From Eledone cirrhosa (taxonomy: Eukaryota > Mollusca > Cephalopoda > Octopoda > Eledonidae), in contig OZ024746.1 of NCBI GenBank assembly GCA_964016885.1, positions 101,101,589-101,165,588 of the forward strand: DNA of 64,000 nt, read 5' to 3'. Shown here piece after piece: positions 26,501 to 35,599 of this stretch. A model generated the notes under the pieces. That model was not told the DNA's origin. It was given only the letters and a program-made list of their open reading frames with translations, and did not search any database. Numbering within the stretch: position 1 is the first letter of the stretch; the number at the start of each line of letters is the position of its first letter. A program made the position numbers and the translations under genes.

Positions 26501-29500
26501 CCACACCACCCTTTCTCTGTAAAGTTATGTTGGTACCACAACATCCAGTCCACACTAAAGAGGTCATGTAGGTGTCACGACAAAAAGCACCCAGTCCACA
26601 CTGTAAAGTTGTCATGTAGGAGACACGGTAAAAAGGTTCCCAGTTCACACTGTAAATGTGGTTGGTGTTAGGAAGGGCATCCAGCTGTAGAAAACCTGCC
26701 TTATACAGTCCTATACGAGCGAGACACGGTCACCCGATCAATCTTGCCTCAAGTGGGACAATTCCCATCTAACCCATGCTAGCATGGAAGATGGACGTTA
26801 AACTATGATGATGATGCAGTCCTCCAACATGGCAATATCTGTAAATAAGGACTCCAAGTGACCAAACCATACAGGTATGAATGATATACAAGTGAGGCTT
26901 TCACAGTGTCTCTCAAACTCCACTCACACTGTCGTCAATCATATGGTTGTAAAGACAACTTTTTAATGAGGCTATACCTGTGTGCTTTTATACAACACTT
27001 ACCTGAATTGGACTGGTAAATTTGTAGAGATGATCGGTCAGTCTTCTTAAGTTTCGCTTTAATTTTGGCTTTCTCTTTCGGCTTTTTTGGTTCCTAAGAT
27101 GACAGCAAAATGAAAATAGAGACAAATTTTTCAACCTTCCATTTAACAAATGGTTAATGAACTGTCCAGTTGTAACTATACACACACATATATACATATA
27201 TGTATATATATATATATATATATCATCATCACCATTTTATGTCCATTCTTCCACGCTAGCATGGGTTAGACGGGTTGTCCTGTTGTGGGCAATGCCAGTT
27301 TAGATGACCTTGTCTTGCTCATACAGAACTGATTTTGGCTTGATTTCTACAGCTGGATGCCCTTCCTAACACCAACCTCATTTACAGTGAGTGCTGGGTG
27401 CTTTTTTCCGTGACACCTACATGTCCACTTTACAGTGTGGGCTGGGTGATTTTTGTCATGACACCTCCATGATCATTTTACAGTGGGAGGGGGGTGGGGG
27501 CATATTGTCTATATGCTTCAGCTTCGTTTTGTATCCGTGGGAAGTCGGGTCTTCTGTATTACTGCGTAACACCAGAGGTCTTGGTCATGTGTCATCACCT
27601 TTGAGAGGTGCAATTGGGCAAGGTCGGCCTTTATCACTCCATCTCAGGTTTTATTGGGTCCCCCCACTCCAAGGCTTCCATATATATAGAGAGAGATGGG
27701 TATAGAAATGAATGAAAAAAGTACTTCTTATGTTTTGTAAAGTTTGTAAAGAAGAGGAAATGAAGATCTGTAGAGAAAAATTGGGAATTTTTATGGGACA
27801 GCCGTATTGAAGACAGATTGTGACATGGTAGTAGAACAAGAAGGTAGAGAGATAAACAGAGAGAAGCAGAGAAAATTTGGGAAAACAGAAAGTAATAATT
27901 AAAGAAGATAGGGACCACATATACTTAGGGGAAAACTTACGTTCAATGTGAAGAGAATGCGAGGCATGAAGGATGTTAGAGAAAATGAAGACATGGCTGA
28001 GGATGTCTGAAATGATAGTAGAGCACTTGCTCTGAATGATGTCAAACAGAAGGACGCAAGAAAATTGTATTGTGAGAGAGTGAAGAGGATAAATAGTAGT
28101 GTGAGGGCCTACCCCATGTAGATCCAACTAAGGGGCCAGCCATAAAAGTTGAGAGCTACGTGAGATACATAATAAGGATATGGAAGAAGACAATGGTATT
28201 GGAGGCAATGATGATGATTGTTAGGTATTATTACAGGGTTTCATTGCTATTGTTATTTAATTCATTTCTTCATTTTCAAACTTTTGTGAGAATCTCTCTT
28301 ACCTTGTAAGCTTTGGTGTTAATTCCTCTTTTGCGTTTGGGTTCATCATCTTCTATATCACTGCGCACTTCATCATCTTCATCAATACTAAAGTCAGAGT
28401 CAACCTCATCTGATTCAGAATCTTCAGACTGGAAATCGATATCATCATCTTCCTAAAATAGAGACAATATTGAATGGTGTGAAATATGATACACAATGAT
28501 TAGGTGGATCTGTGGGGCCAAATTGAAAGATGAGACCCCTTCAACTGTGCTCCACCAGAAGCTGGGTGTGGATGAGATCACTGCTGCCCTTCGCACATTA
28601 CATCTCCATTGGTATGGACATGTTCAGCTAACCACATCATACATCAACTCCATCACTCACTTGGCAATCCCTGGCTCTAGAGATTGCAGCAGACCAAGGA
28701 AGATGTGGTTGGGGTGTGTGAAGAGTGATTTGTATAAATGGAACTTGGCTGATGTCGATACTATGGACAGAAATTTATGGAGAGCAGCTGTAAGACATTG
28801 CCTGGTGTTGCCTACCTCAGAGTCTGGGACAACCACAGAACCCTAAAGACCAAAACTGGATATGGCTGGATGGAATGGCTGTGAATGTTTTATAATATTA
28901 CTAACCCATGGACTTCAAATCTTATTTTAACCATTATGTCATGACAAGTAAGGTACATAAACATTACCATATCAGATTATCTGATTGACAAAAAAGTTCT
29001 CTGTCTCTTCTACAAACAATTTCAAGTCTAAAACAATAAAAATATAAAACCAGGAATGACAGTGTTTCATACTGAACTGCCTTTCATTTTATGAAAGGGT
29101 TAATGACATAGACAGTGTCTTTCATTAGAAATATGGTAATGAGAGGGTTAATGACATAGACAGTGTCTTTCATTAGAAATATGGTAATGAGAGGGTTAAT
29201 GACATAGACAGTGTCTTTCATTAGAAATATGGCAATGAAAGGGTTAATGACATAGACAGTGTCTTCCATTAGAAATATGGTAATGAAAGGGTTTATGACA
29301 TAGACAGTGTCTTCCATTAGAAATATGGTAATGAAAGGGTTAATGACATAGACAGTGTCTTCCATTAGAAATATGGTAATGAAAGGGTTAATGACATAGA
29401 CAGTGTCTTTCATTAGAAATATGGTAATGGAATATTAAAGATACAGAGCAACCTTTTTCCTTCACATATCACACATACCAAATCTGACATCTGACAATGT

Positions 29501-30945
29501 TTCTTCCTCCACACCTTTACAATAAGAACTCCAATTTTGACATACTTCCTGAGCCACATCCCTCCAAAAAACCTTCTCATCAGGAGTTCCTTTTATCTCT
29601 AGAGACTGGACCCTCCACTTGCTGCAATACCAAACTTGAGTGTTCATCTCAAAAATTCTACTTCTACTTGTCCCCCAAGTCCATGGTTGACTGTACCTCC
29701 ACCAATCTATACTGCAAACTCTGCAATACATAAGCAGGGACTAATTCCATCAACAACCCATTGATGTCCATAGCCAAGGTATTGTGAATACCAGTGACAA
29801 TTTCTTTATCTTTGGTGTTATCTCTTAACACAACAGAAAGTATTTTATCTTCAAGCTGAAAACTTCTCTATAAGAAATGCACTTGGAAGATACTATAACA
29901 ATGGTACTATAAGATACTATAAGGTACTATAGCAATGGTACTATAAGCTACTATAAGGTACTACAGCAATGATACTATAAGATACTATAAGGTATTATAC
30001 CAATGGTACTATAAGATACTACAGCAATGATACTATAAGATACTATAAGGTACTATACCAATGGTATTATAAGCTACTATAGCAATGGTACTATAAGATA
30101 CTACAGCAATGGTACTATAAGATACTATAAGGTACTATACCAGTGGTACTATAAGCTACTATAGCAATGATACTATAAGATACTATAAGGTACTATACCA
30201 GTGGTACTATAAGCTACTATAGCAATGGTACTATAAGATACTATACCAATGGTACTATAAGGTACTATACCAGTGATACTATAAGCTACTATAGCAATGA
30301 TACTATAAGATACTATACCAATGGTACTATAAGATACTATAAGGTACTATACCAGTAGTACTATAAGCTACTATAGCAATGATACTATAAGATACTATAA
30401 GGCACTATACCAGTGGTACTATAAGCTACTATAGCAATGGTACTATAAGATACTATACCAATGATACTATAAGATACTATAAGGTACTATACCAATGATA
30501 CTATAAGATGCTGAAACAGTTTTTATGGATTCAATCATAGAAGAAATATGAAATAAAATATACATTTTATAATATTAATGTTTTTAATCACTTCTAAAGA
30601 AAAAAAAAGGAGAAAATAAAAACAGAAATATTTTTCCAATTTTCACAGAAGTTTGATACAAATTTCTAAGCTAAAAGCTAGACCAAATGTAGGTTATTTT
30701 AGCTCCAAACTATCAACAGACAGTGTTTAACTATTCTTGTCATCTGCTTTATCAGAACTGAGACAACAATAACATATCTAAATATAAATAACAATAATCA
30801 AGTAAGTTGTTCTTAAAACATACATCATTAAAACCACCATAGGTGTTCTTGTAGAAATCATCTTCCTCTTCTTCATTCAATAGCTTTGCCATTCGACTAC
30901 CAGCATTGTCCCGGGGCTGACGCTCAGCTGCCATCTTGTATAAAT
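20895..30945 (-). CDS. VPS72: VPS72 (YL1), complete coding gene of six exons
   Basis: VPS72/YL1 is a nuclear subunit of the SRCAP (SWR1-type) and TIP60/EP400 remodelling complexes. It is a chaperone for histone H2A.Z-H2B during its deposition into nucleosomes. The coding parts in transcript order are 30934-30824, 28452-28303, 27093-27003, 24722-24528, 22814-22649 and 21330-20895. They join with consistent phases to give 382 residues (human about 364). The N-terminus has RMAKLLNEEEEDDFYKNTYG, then a long acidic stretch (residues about 38-75) that in the family binds H2A.Z-H2B. A Lys/Arg-rich segment and a conserved RKSLRQSTAE block follow, then LTQSELLEEAKLTEEYNIKS. The last exon carries CSRTFITFTDD and the YL1 C-terminal domain (CPVTRQPAKYLDPITQTPYA). 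The ATG exon begins at a strong splice acceptor, so a non-coding 5' exon lies upstream. Introns hold many transposable elements. The frame is intact. Confidence 0.95.
21608..21805 (+). mobile_element. LINE reverse transcriptase fragment
   Basis: A 65-codon open piece reads MQFGFVPDKGTTDDLFLLRQ and INLEKAFDRVPQNIIYWAL. It is closely similar to the fingers/palm region of the LINE at 55.9-56.1 kb, including the first catalytic Asp region. It is truncated at both ends and lies antisense in the last VPS72 intron. Confidence 0.85.
22370..22640 (-). mobile_element. tRNA-headed SINE with long body (family D)
   Basis: On the minus strand it reads gatggttagagcattggatt, B-box gttatgagttcgattcccag, and then ttcactcagctgtagaaatt. 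The body contains gagaggagactggtatgggt and gtcttccacaaacaatcttg. It matches the copy at 61.33-61.59 kb. The head is tRNA-derived and is not a functional tRNA. Confidence 0.75.
22649..22814 (-). CDS. VPS72: VPS72 coding exon 5
   Basis: This 166-bp exon encodes TYQRLESEKKKCRVQKSTYK and RYQSVTMPFIEELPQ, matching the family's segment before the C-terminal domain. It ends with two bases of a Gly codon and a GTATGT donor. Confidence 0.95.
22890..23265 (-). pseudogene. Fragment of a second-type LINE (C-terminal region)
   Basis: The minus strand carries broken translations such as KVEKFKYLGAVFMSDGR, followed by an AELSAGIAGAG-like word. These are typical of the region after the reverse transcriptase in many non-LTR elements. 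It is interrupted by stops and frame changes. Confidence 0.65.
23275..23425 (+). mobile_element. Decayed SINE, family C
   Basis: The words tcggtagcacagtcagaatg, tgtgttcaaaaccagctcag and gactttcatctttttaaggt match the family C order. The head and tail are diverged. Confidence 0.6.
23585..23935 (-). mobile_element. Full-length tRNA-headed SINE, family A, with LINE-derived tail
   Basis: Read on the minus strand, the head has an A box in tggcttagtggttagagcat and a B box in ggttgtgagttcaattctca, the layout of a tRNA-derived RNA polymerase III promoter. The body runs through cagtttactcagctgtagaa. The 3' part (gcacccagcactcactgtaa, ttggtgttaggaagggcatc, gcggacgtaaaatgatgatg) is the same as the 3' tail of the LINE at 57.3-57.56 kb. 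It lies in a VPS72 intron, next to a (TA)n run at 23,553-23,585. Confidence 0.85.
24190..24402 (-). mobile_element. tRNA-headed SINE, family B
   Basis: The minus strand begins ggcgtgtggctgagtggtta, with the B box in ggttgtgagtttgattcccg. It is followed by gttatgtccttgagcaagac and a body ending ggaaacattgtttcctcggt. The A and B boxes are well preserved. It sits about 125 bp downstream, in transcript order, of VPS72 exon 4. Confidence 0.82.
24528..24722 (-). CDS. VPS72: VPS72 coding exon 4
   Basis: This 195-bp exon encodes the conserved RKSLRQSTAEKSQATARRE and VRRLTQSELLEEAKLTEEYN segments. It ends with one base of the Glu codon completed in the next exon (SL-E-TYQRLE). Confidence 0.95.
25140..25305 (-). 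repeat. Possible further tRNA-derived repeat
   Basis: The minus strand has gtggatccatggcaccatag, ctcctgttcaagccttgggc and tctgaaagcctaccatttgt. It looks like a short interspersed element that I have seen in cephalopod sequence, but there is no second copy in the window to prove it. Confidence 0.4.
25500..26818 (+). mobile_element. LINE copy with internal deletion (same family as 55.4 kb)
   Basis: A diverged tail fragment (25.50-25.64 kb) precedes the LINE. From about 25,655 it matches the 55.4-kb LINE from RAIQAMYR onward and includes YADDLTLIAESM (catalytic Asp pair intact). It also contains the CSVCRKGVGRNSILCPKCK zinc-binding-like insert and FRYLGDKISSGGGCFESTVA. At about 26,305 it jumps from KKFREL to the far C-terminus (TSDDIKSDLARLHLSK), losing about 370 bp. 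A complete 3' tail follows and ends in gatgatgatg at about 26,818. Stops break the frame near 25,913 and 26,107. Confidence 0.85.
27003..27093 (-). CDS. VPS72: VPS72 coding exon 3
   Basis: This 91-bp exon (30 codons plus 1 base) is Lys-rich (EPKKPKEKAKIKAKLKKTDR). Its donor is GTAAGT. A short (TA)n and a LINE tail follow on its 5' side. Confidence 0.92.
27180..27225. repeat. (TA)n / CA microsatellite
   Basis: A short cacacatatatacatata-type dinucleotide tract lies directly next to the (ATC)n end of the following LINE tail. Confidence 0.85.
27226..27655 (-). mobile_element. 5'-truncated LINE tail
   Basis: In inverse order it carries the (atc)n end, cttccacgctagcatgggtt, gatgcccttcctaacaccaa, two copies of the cactttacagtgtgggctgg-type block, and the coding end ctttgagaggtgcaattggg. 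On its own strand it is the same tail as at 57.1-57.56 kb. It lies sense to VPS72 in an intron. Confidence 0.85.
27656..28302. other. VPS72 intron, no feature recognised
   Basis: This is purine-rich on the plus strand with no recognised element. Minus-strand open frames of 94 and 158 codons exist, but they are low-complexity Leu/Ser/Phe-rich readings of the pyrimidine-rich strand and show no family features. Confidence 0.45.
28303..28452 (-). CDS. VPS72: VPS72 coding exon 2 (acidic region)
   Basis: This phase-0 exon of 50 codons is very rich in Asp/Glu and ends in EDDEPKRKRGINTKAYK. It corresponds to the H2A.Z-binding acidic region and the basic patch of the family. Confidence 0.94.
28480..28850 (+). 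mobile_element. LINE ORF2 C-terminal fragment
   Basis: A 116-codon open piece reads MIRWICGAKLKDETPSTVLH, then ALRTLHLHWYGHV and RPRKMWLGCVKSDL. This is the usual C-terminal region of non-LTR retrotransposon ORF2 (RW.G.VKR, RWYGHV, RP...W). It differs from the 55.4-kb family. It is 5' truncated and antisense in VPS72 intron 1. Confidence 0.75.
29087..29440. repeat. 48-bp minisatellite built from a MITE terminus
   Basis: Seven copies of a 48-bp unit start near 29101, 29149, 29197, 29245, 29293, 29341 and 29389. On the minus strand each unit begins ttaaccctttcattaccata, like the end of the MITE-like elements at 15.73 and 37.63 kb. As 48 is a multiple of three, the minus strand is open as a 16-residue repeat (DTVYVINPFITIFLM), which is not a gene. 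Confidence 0.9.
29885..30515. repeat. ggtactataag-type composite tandem array
   Basis: The array is made of short words (gatactataa, ggtactatac, caatggtact, gctactatagc) combined into units of about 24-48 bp. It lies in the first VPS72 intron after the ATG exon. It shows no coding capacity. Confidence 0.92.
30824..30945 (-). CDS. VPS72: VPS72 first coding exon
   Basis: ATG is at 30934-30932; 37 codons follow to a GTATGT donor. The 11 bases upstream of the ATG are preceded by tattttctttttgtttttag, a good acceptor. Transcription therefore starts further upstream in an unplaced non-coding exon. Confidence 0.93.
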
Positions 30946-31854
30946 CTAAAAACAAAAAGAAAATAGCCATCACAACATTGTTGTTATAATGTGAACTAGT
31001 TACAGCCATTAATCCCATAGTATAAACAATGGTGAAACAATGTAGAACACTTTACTGTTACAGAGAACCAGTTTATACTAGATTACAACACATTAAAAAA
31101 TGATGACTTTTATTTGTCTCCACTCAGAAATTAATCTTTCTGCTTTAAACTTTGTTTTATTTTCTTTTATATTTCATTCTGTTCTTATTTTTGTCTCAAA
31201 CCTGGCTTCTGCTTCCTCGTGTTTCTAACTCATATTGAGCACTGGTTTCTTGTAATAATCTTCTTTCTGCATTTTAAAGTCTAGAAATTTCTCTGTGATT
31301 GAGAATTTCTTTATCAGTTTCACTTGCAGTTACCTTGTGTATAGACTCAAGATTTTTATGTAGGGGTAGCAACTTTTGCAGTCATGTTTAACTTACAGCC
31401 CCTCTCTGACACAGACACCCACACCGCAGGAGAAATGCCATGTTTTTGAAAATACTCTGACCTCTGACAAAGTACCAAGTCCATCCTGGCTAAAATCTAC
31501 TCAAGGAAAGCTTACCATGGTGATCTAGGTGGATCTAGAAGGCTGACCCTCGATAAAAGCACAGACAGGGATACAAAAATCTAACAGTAGGAGGGCAGTA
31601 TCAGTTAGATTGGTTCTTTTCAAGTAGAATCTAGTAGCCCAATACAACATTTACTGCCAATCTCACCCGTGTGAAGATATCCCAGTAGACCTTAATCAAA
31701 TGGCTCTTCTTTCCTACCAATCTATATGTTATTATCTGTTTGCCCAACTACTATTTCTGTCTTCCTTTCTCTCCCACTCTGTGCTGTGTGATAGGAAATT
31801 TCTAGCAGGTCAAATGATTTTGTAAAGGTTCGAAATCAAACTGCAATACTGACA
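30946..31854. other. Region upstream of VPS72 ATG exon, no feature recognised
   Basis: This is probably 5' UTR intron of VPS72, given the splice acceptor next to the ATG exon. I found no promoter-like GC-rich patch, exon or known repeat here. Confidence 0.4.
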
Positions 31855-32300
31855 ATTGTCACTTGCACACAATGGTGCGGTGTAGTTTAATTTAGTGAAG
31901 TATCACAGAATGGTGCAGTGCCGTTTAATTTACTGAAGTATCACACAGTAGTGCGGTGTTGTTTAATTTTACTGAAGTATCACAGAATGGTGCGGTGTAG
32001 TGACATCTTTACTGAAGTATCACACAATGCTGCGGTGTAGTTTAATTTTACTGAAGTATCACAGAATGGTGCGGTGTAGTGACATCTTTACTGAAGTATC
32101 ACACAATGCTGCGGTGTAGTTTAATTTTACTGAAGTATCACAGAATGGTGCGGTGTAGTGACATCTTTACTGAAGTATCACACAATGCTGCGGTGTAGTT
32201 TAATTTTACTGAAGTATCACAGAATGGTGCGGTGTAGTGACATCTTTACTGAAGTATCACACAATGGTGCGGTGTAGTGACATCTTTACTGAAGTATTAG
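31855..32300. repeat. 39/40-bp minisatellite with 79-bp dimer period
   Basis: Units alternate between a form with tgctgcggtgtagtttaatt and a form with tggtgcggtgtagtgacatc. Both end in actgaagtatcaca, so the true period is a 79-bp dimer in the central part. The outer units are single or mixed. Confidence 0.92.
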
Positions 32301-32582
32301 TTGATACTCATCAGAGTGCTTGGCTATTCCATCGCTTTAGCCTCTCTATCACCACAGTAATGCCATGTGCATAAGCGACTATACATATTTTCTCTCCACA
32401 TATTTTTCTTGTCTGATTATTCTTTAATGACATGCTTCTTTTGTAACTTATAAACTGTTCGTATTCTGATGATCCTGCCAGTGCAGCTGAAACTCACCAC
32501 TTTACCATGTAACGAATATTTAAACTCTACTTCGGTATTGAGTACTTTTTCTCACGTCCGTCAATAATGCACGTGAGAGAGT

Positions 32583-32593
32583 AGTAGTAGTAA

Positions 32594-32637
<44 letters not shown>

Positions 32638-32865
32638 CTAGTGGTAGTGGTGGTGGTAGTAATAGTAGTAGTAGTACTAGTGGTAGTGGTAGTAGTAGTA
32701 GCAGTAGTAGTAGTAGTAGCAGCAGTAGTGGTGGTGGTAGTAGTAGTAGCAGCAGTGGTGGTAGTAGTGGTGGTGGTAGTGGTAGTAGTAGCAGTAGTAG
32801 TAGTAGTAGTGGTGGTGGTGGTAGTAGTAGTAGTAGCAGCAGTAGTAGTAGTAGTAGTAGTGATG
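32583..32865. repeat. (GTA/GTG)n trinucleotide tract
   Basis: About 280 bp of gta, gtg and gca triplets are all in one frame. The plus strand reads as poly-Val/Ala and the minus strand as poly-Tyr/His. Both open frames come from the triplet period and are not genes. Confidence 0.97.
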
Positions 32866-33029
32866 AGATTTTGTTAGGGGAAATCGAAGACTATCTGTAA
32901 TAACAGTCAATCAAAAATTAGAGACAAAAAAATGTGGTTGGCATCTGTTAGATAAATATAAAATGGTTCAATTAGGGTATTGAAAGATGTGAATTGTAGC
33001 AAATTGAGGAGGAAAAGGTTGTATACATA

Positions 33030-34470
33030 TGTCGGGACTTGAGACAGATGCCGGTGGTGGGACTAGAGACAGATGCTGGTGGTGGAACTAGAGACTAGAG
33101 ACAGATGCCGGTGGTGGGACTAGAGACTTGAGACAGATGCCGGTGGTGGGACTTGAGACAGATGCTGGTGGTGGAACTAGAGACTTGAGACAGATGCCGG
33201 TGGTGGGACTAGAGACTTGAGACAGATGCCGGTGGTGGGACTTGAGACAGATGCTGGTGGTGGAACTAGAGACTTGAGACAGATGCCGGTGGTGGGACTA
33301 GAGACTTGAGACAGATGCCGGTGGTGGGACTTGAGACAGATGCTGGTGGTGGAACTAGAGACTTGAGACAGATGCCGGTGGTGGGACTTGAGACTTGAGA
33401 CAGATGCCGGTGGTGGGACTTGAGACAAATGCTGGTGGTGGAACTAGAGACTTGAGACAGATGCCGGTGGTGGGACTTGAGACTTGAGACAGATGCCGGT
33501 GGTGGGACTTGAGACTTGAGACAGATGCCGGTGGTGGGACTAGAGACAGATGCTGGTGGTGGAACTAGAGACTTGAGACAGATGCTGGTGGTGGGACTAG
33601 AGACAGATGCTGGTGGTGGGACTAGAGACAGATGCTGGTGGTGGGACTAGAGACAGATGCTGGTGGTGGAACTAGAGACTTGAGACAGATGCTGGTGGTG
33701 GAACTAGAGACTTGAGACAGATGCCGGTGGTGGGACTAGAGACAGATGCTGGTGGTGGAACTAGAGACTTGAGACAGATGCCGGTGGTGGGACTAGAGAC
33801 AGATGCTGGTGGTGGAACTAGAGACTTGAGACAGATGCCGGTGGTGGGACTAGAGACAGATGCTGGTGGTGGAACTAGAGACTTGAGACAGATGCCGGTG
33901 GTGGGACTAGAGACAGATGCTGGTGGTGGAACTAGAGACTTGAGACAGATGCTGGTGGTGGAACTAGAGACTTGAGACAGATGCCGGTGGTGGGACTTGA
34001 GACAGATGCTGGTGGTGGAACTAGAGACTTGAGACAGATGCCGGTGGTGGGACTTGAGAGAAATGCCGGTGGTGGGACTTGAGACAAATGCCGGTGGTGG
34101 GACTTGAGACAAATGCCGGTGGTGGGACTTGAGACAGATGCCGGTGGTGGGACTTGAGAGAAATGCCGGTGGTGGGACTTGAGACTTGAGACAAATGCCG
34201 GTGGTGGGACTTGAGAGAAATGCCGGTGGTGGGACTTGAGACAAATGCCGGTGGTGGGACTTGAGACAAATGCCGGTGGTGGGACTTGAGACAGATGCCG
34301 GTGGTGGGACTTGAGACAAATGCCGGTGGTGGGACTTGAGACTTGAGACAAATGCCGGTGGTGGGACTTGAGACAAATGCCGGTGGTGGGACTTGAGACT
34401 TGAGACAAATGCCGGTGGTGGGACTTGAGACAAATGCCGGTGGTGGGACTTGAGACAAATGCCGGTGAGG
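33030..34470. repeat. G-rich minisatellite (gatgccggtggtggga)
   Basis: Units of about 23-24 bp, acagatgccggtggtgggac plus tag or ttg, alternate with ones that add gagacttg. Variants have ctggtggtggaac or aaatgcc. The plus strand is G-rich in runs. Open frames reach 268 codons on the minus strand and 87 on the plus strand, all repeat translations (SHHRHLSQVPPPA-like) without a family match. Confidence 0.96.
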
Positions 34471-35014
34471 ATCTTCAATAGATGTCCACTTTCCTCTCGA
34501 GACTATTGTCAGATCACAATACACCAGTAAATGCATTATAAAAACTCAATAGTGCATCTAAAAGTAGAAGAAACCGTTTCTTATTGTTTTCTATGAACCA
34601 AAACTATCATTGCATTAGCTTTGAATGTTAATGAAATAATGTGTAACTTTTCTAGACTAAATGAATTATGTTTACGTTAATTCTGTGGAAATAAGCCGGG
34701 AGAGACAGAACATATGTTTCTAAGAGAAGACAATATATATTTCAATACGACATAAATACATTTGAACTCCTCTTCAAATGTAGAATCAATTTTGATTTTT
34801 AGAACTTTAAGATGAGTTTATAAAAATAAAAAAAACGAGTGAACTTACGGAGAAATTGGGAGAAAAAGAAGAAATAATGAGACACAGAAGAGTTCACTAT
34901 TACGAGTTACCTCCCTTGGATAGGAGTATGGATAAATATCATACAATACGTTTTTTAATGTTCTTTTTTCATGTTGGACCTTTATACGTTAAAATTGACG
35001 AGATAATCCATTTC
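34471..35014. other. Unique DNA with a possible VPS72 promoter/first exon
   Basis: No coding region is recognised. On the minus strand at about 34,850 there is a good splice donor (tctcc followed by gtaagttcac). About 55 bp upstream of it in transcript order lies ccaagggaggtaactcg. This could be the non-coding first exon of VPS72, but that is inference only. Confidence 0.3.
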
Positions 35015-35330
35015 TCATCATCATGGGTTAGACGTCTGTCGCACACAGAGGCCACATCTATCAGGTGACTAGGTGCTGCTATTACACTTTGTTTTAGCTC
35101 AGTTTCTATAGCTGGATGACCTCCCTAACACCAACCACTTTACAGAGTGTACTGGGAGCATAGTTTCTATAACTGGATGTCCTTCCTAACACCAACCACT
35201 TTACAGAGTGTACTGGGAGCATAGTTTCTACAGCTGGATGCCCTCCCTAACACCAACCACTTTACAACACACTGGGAACATATCGAGATTCTAGCATTAC
35301 CATTTTACAGGGTTGACTGGGTGTTTTTGT
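35015..35330 (-). repeat. LINE/SINE tail with 61-bp triplication
   Basis: The sequence begins catcatgggttagacgtctg, an inverted tail. The block tagctggatgacctccctaa plus caccaaccactttacagag then repeats three times at about 61-bp spacing. Confidence 0.7.
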
Positions 35331-35599
35331 CATGTCACCAGCACTACCTCATTATAGCATTAAGGTGGTCAGTGTCCTTGGTTTGGCTGGGGTGTGGCAT
35401 TGGTGAAGGTTTGAGCTAGGTATAGACATTGCCCTACCAGTAGGTATTGGGTCATGGAGGTGGCTTTGAAGCAAGTGGAGGGTGTCTGACACATTGTGGG
35501 GTGTGCATGGCTACACCTGATGGCCGAAAAAGGGACATTTATATTCTGCTTGTTATTTTTAGCTAACTTTGAGGTGCTGATTTCAAATATGGCATTCAT

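Noticed and set aside
27651..28127. 158- and 94-codon minus-strand open frames
   Set aside because: Their composition is Leu/Ser/Phe/Ile-rich from a pyrimidine-rich strand, they contain no domain motif, and they lie inside a VPS72 intron.
29084..29413. 109-codon minus-strand frame with a 16-residue repeat
   Set aside because: It is a 48-bp tandem array derived from a MITE end; period divisibility by three explains the open frame.
29462..29733. Overlapping 89- and 78-codon frames on opposite strands
   Set aside because: Neither shows a recognisable motif or splice context; they are most likely chance frames in a VPS72 intron.
32593..32910. Poly-Val and poly-Tyr/His open frames
   Set aside because: They arise from a (GTA/GTG)n trinucleotide tract.
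33672..34478. 268-codon and shorter Pro/His/Ser-rich open frames on both strands
   Set aside because: All are readings of the G-rich minisatellite; the same repeat is open in several frames and on both strands.
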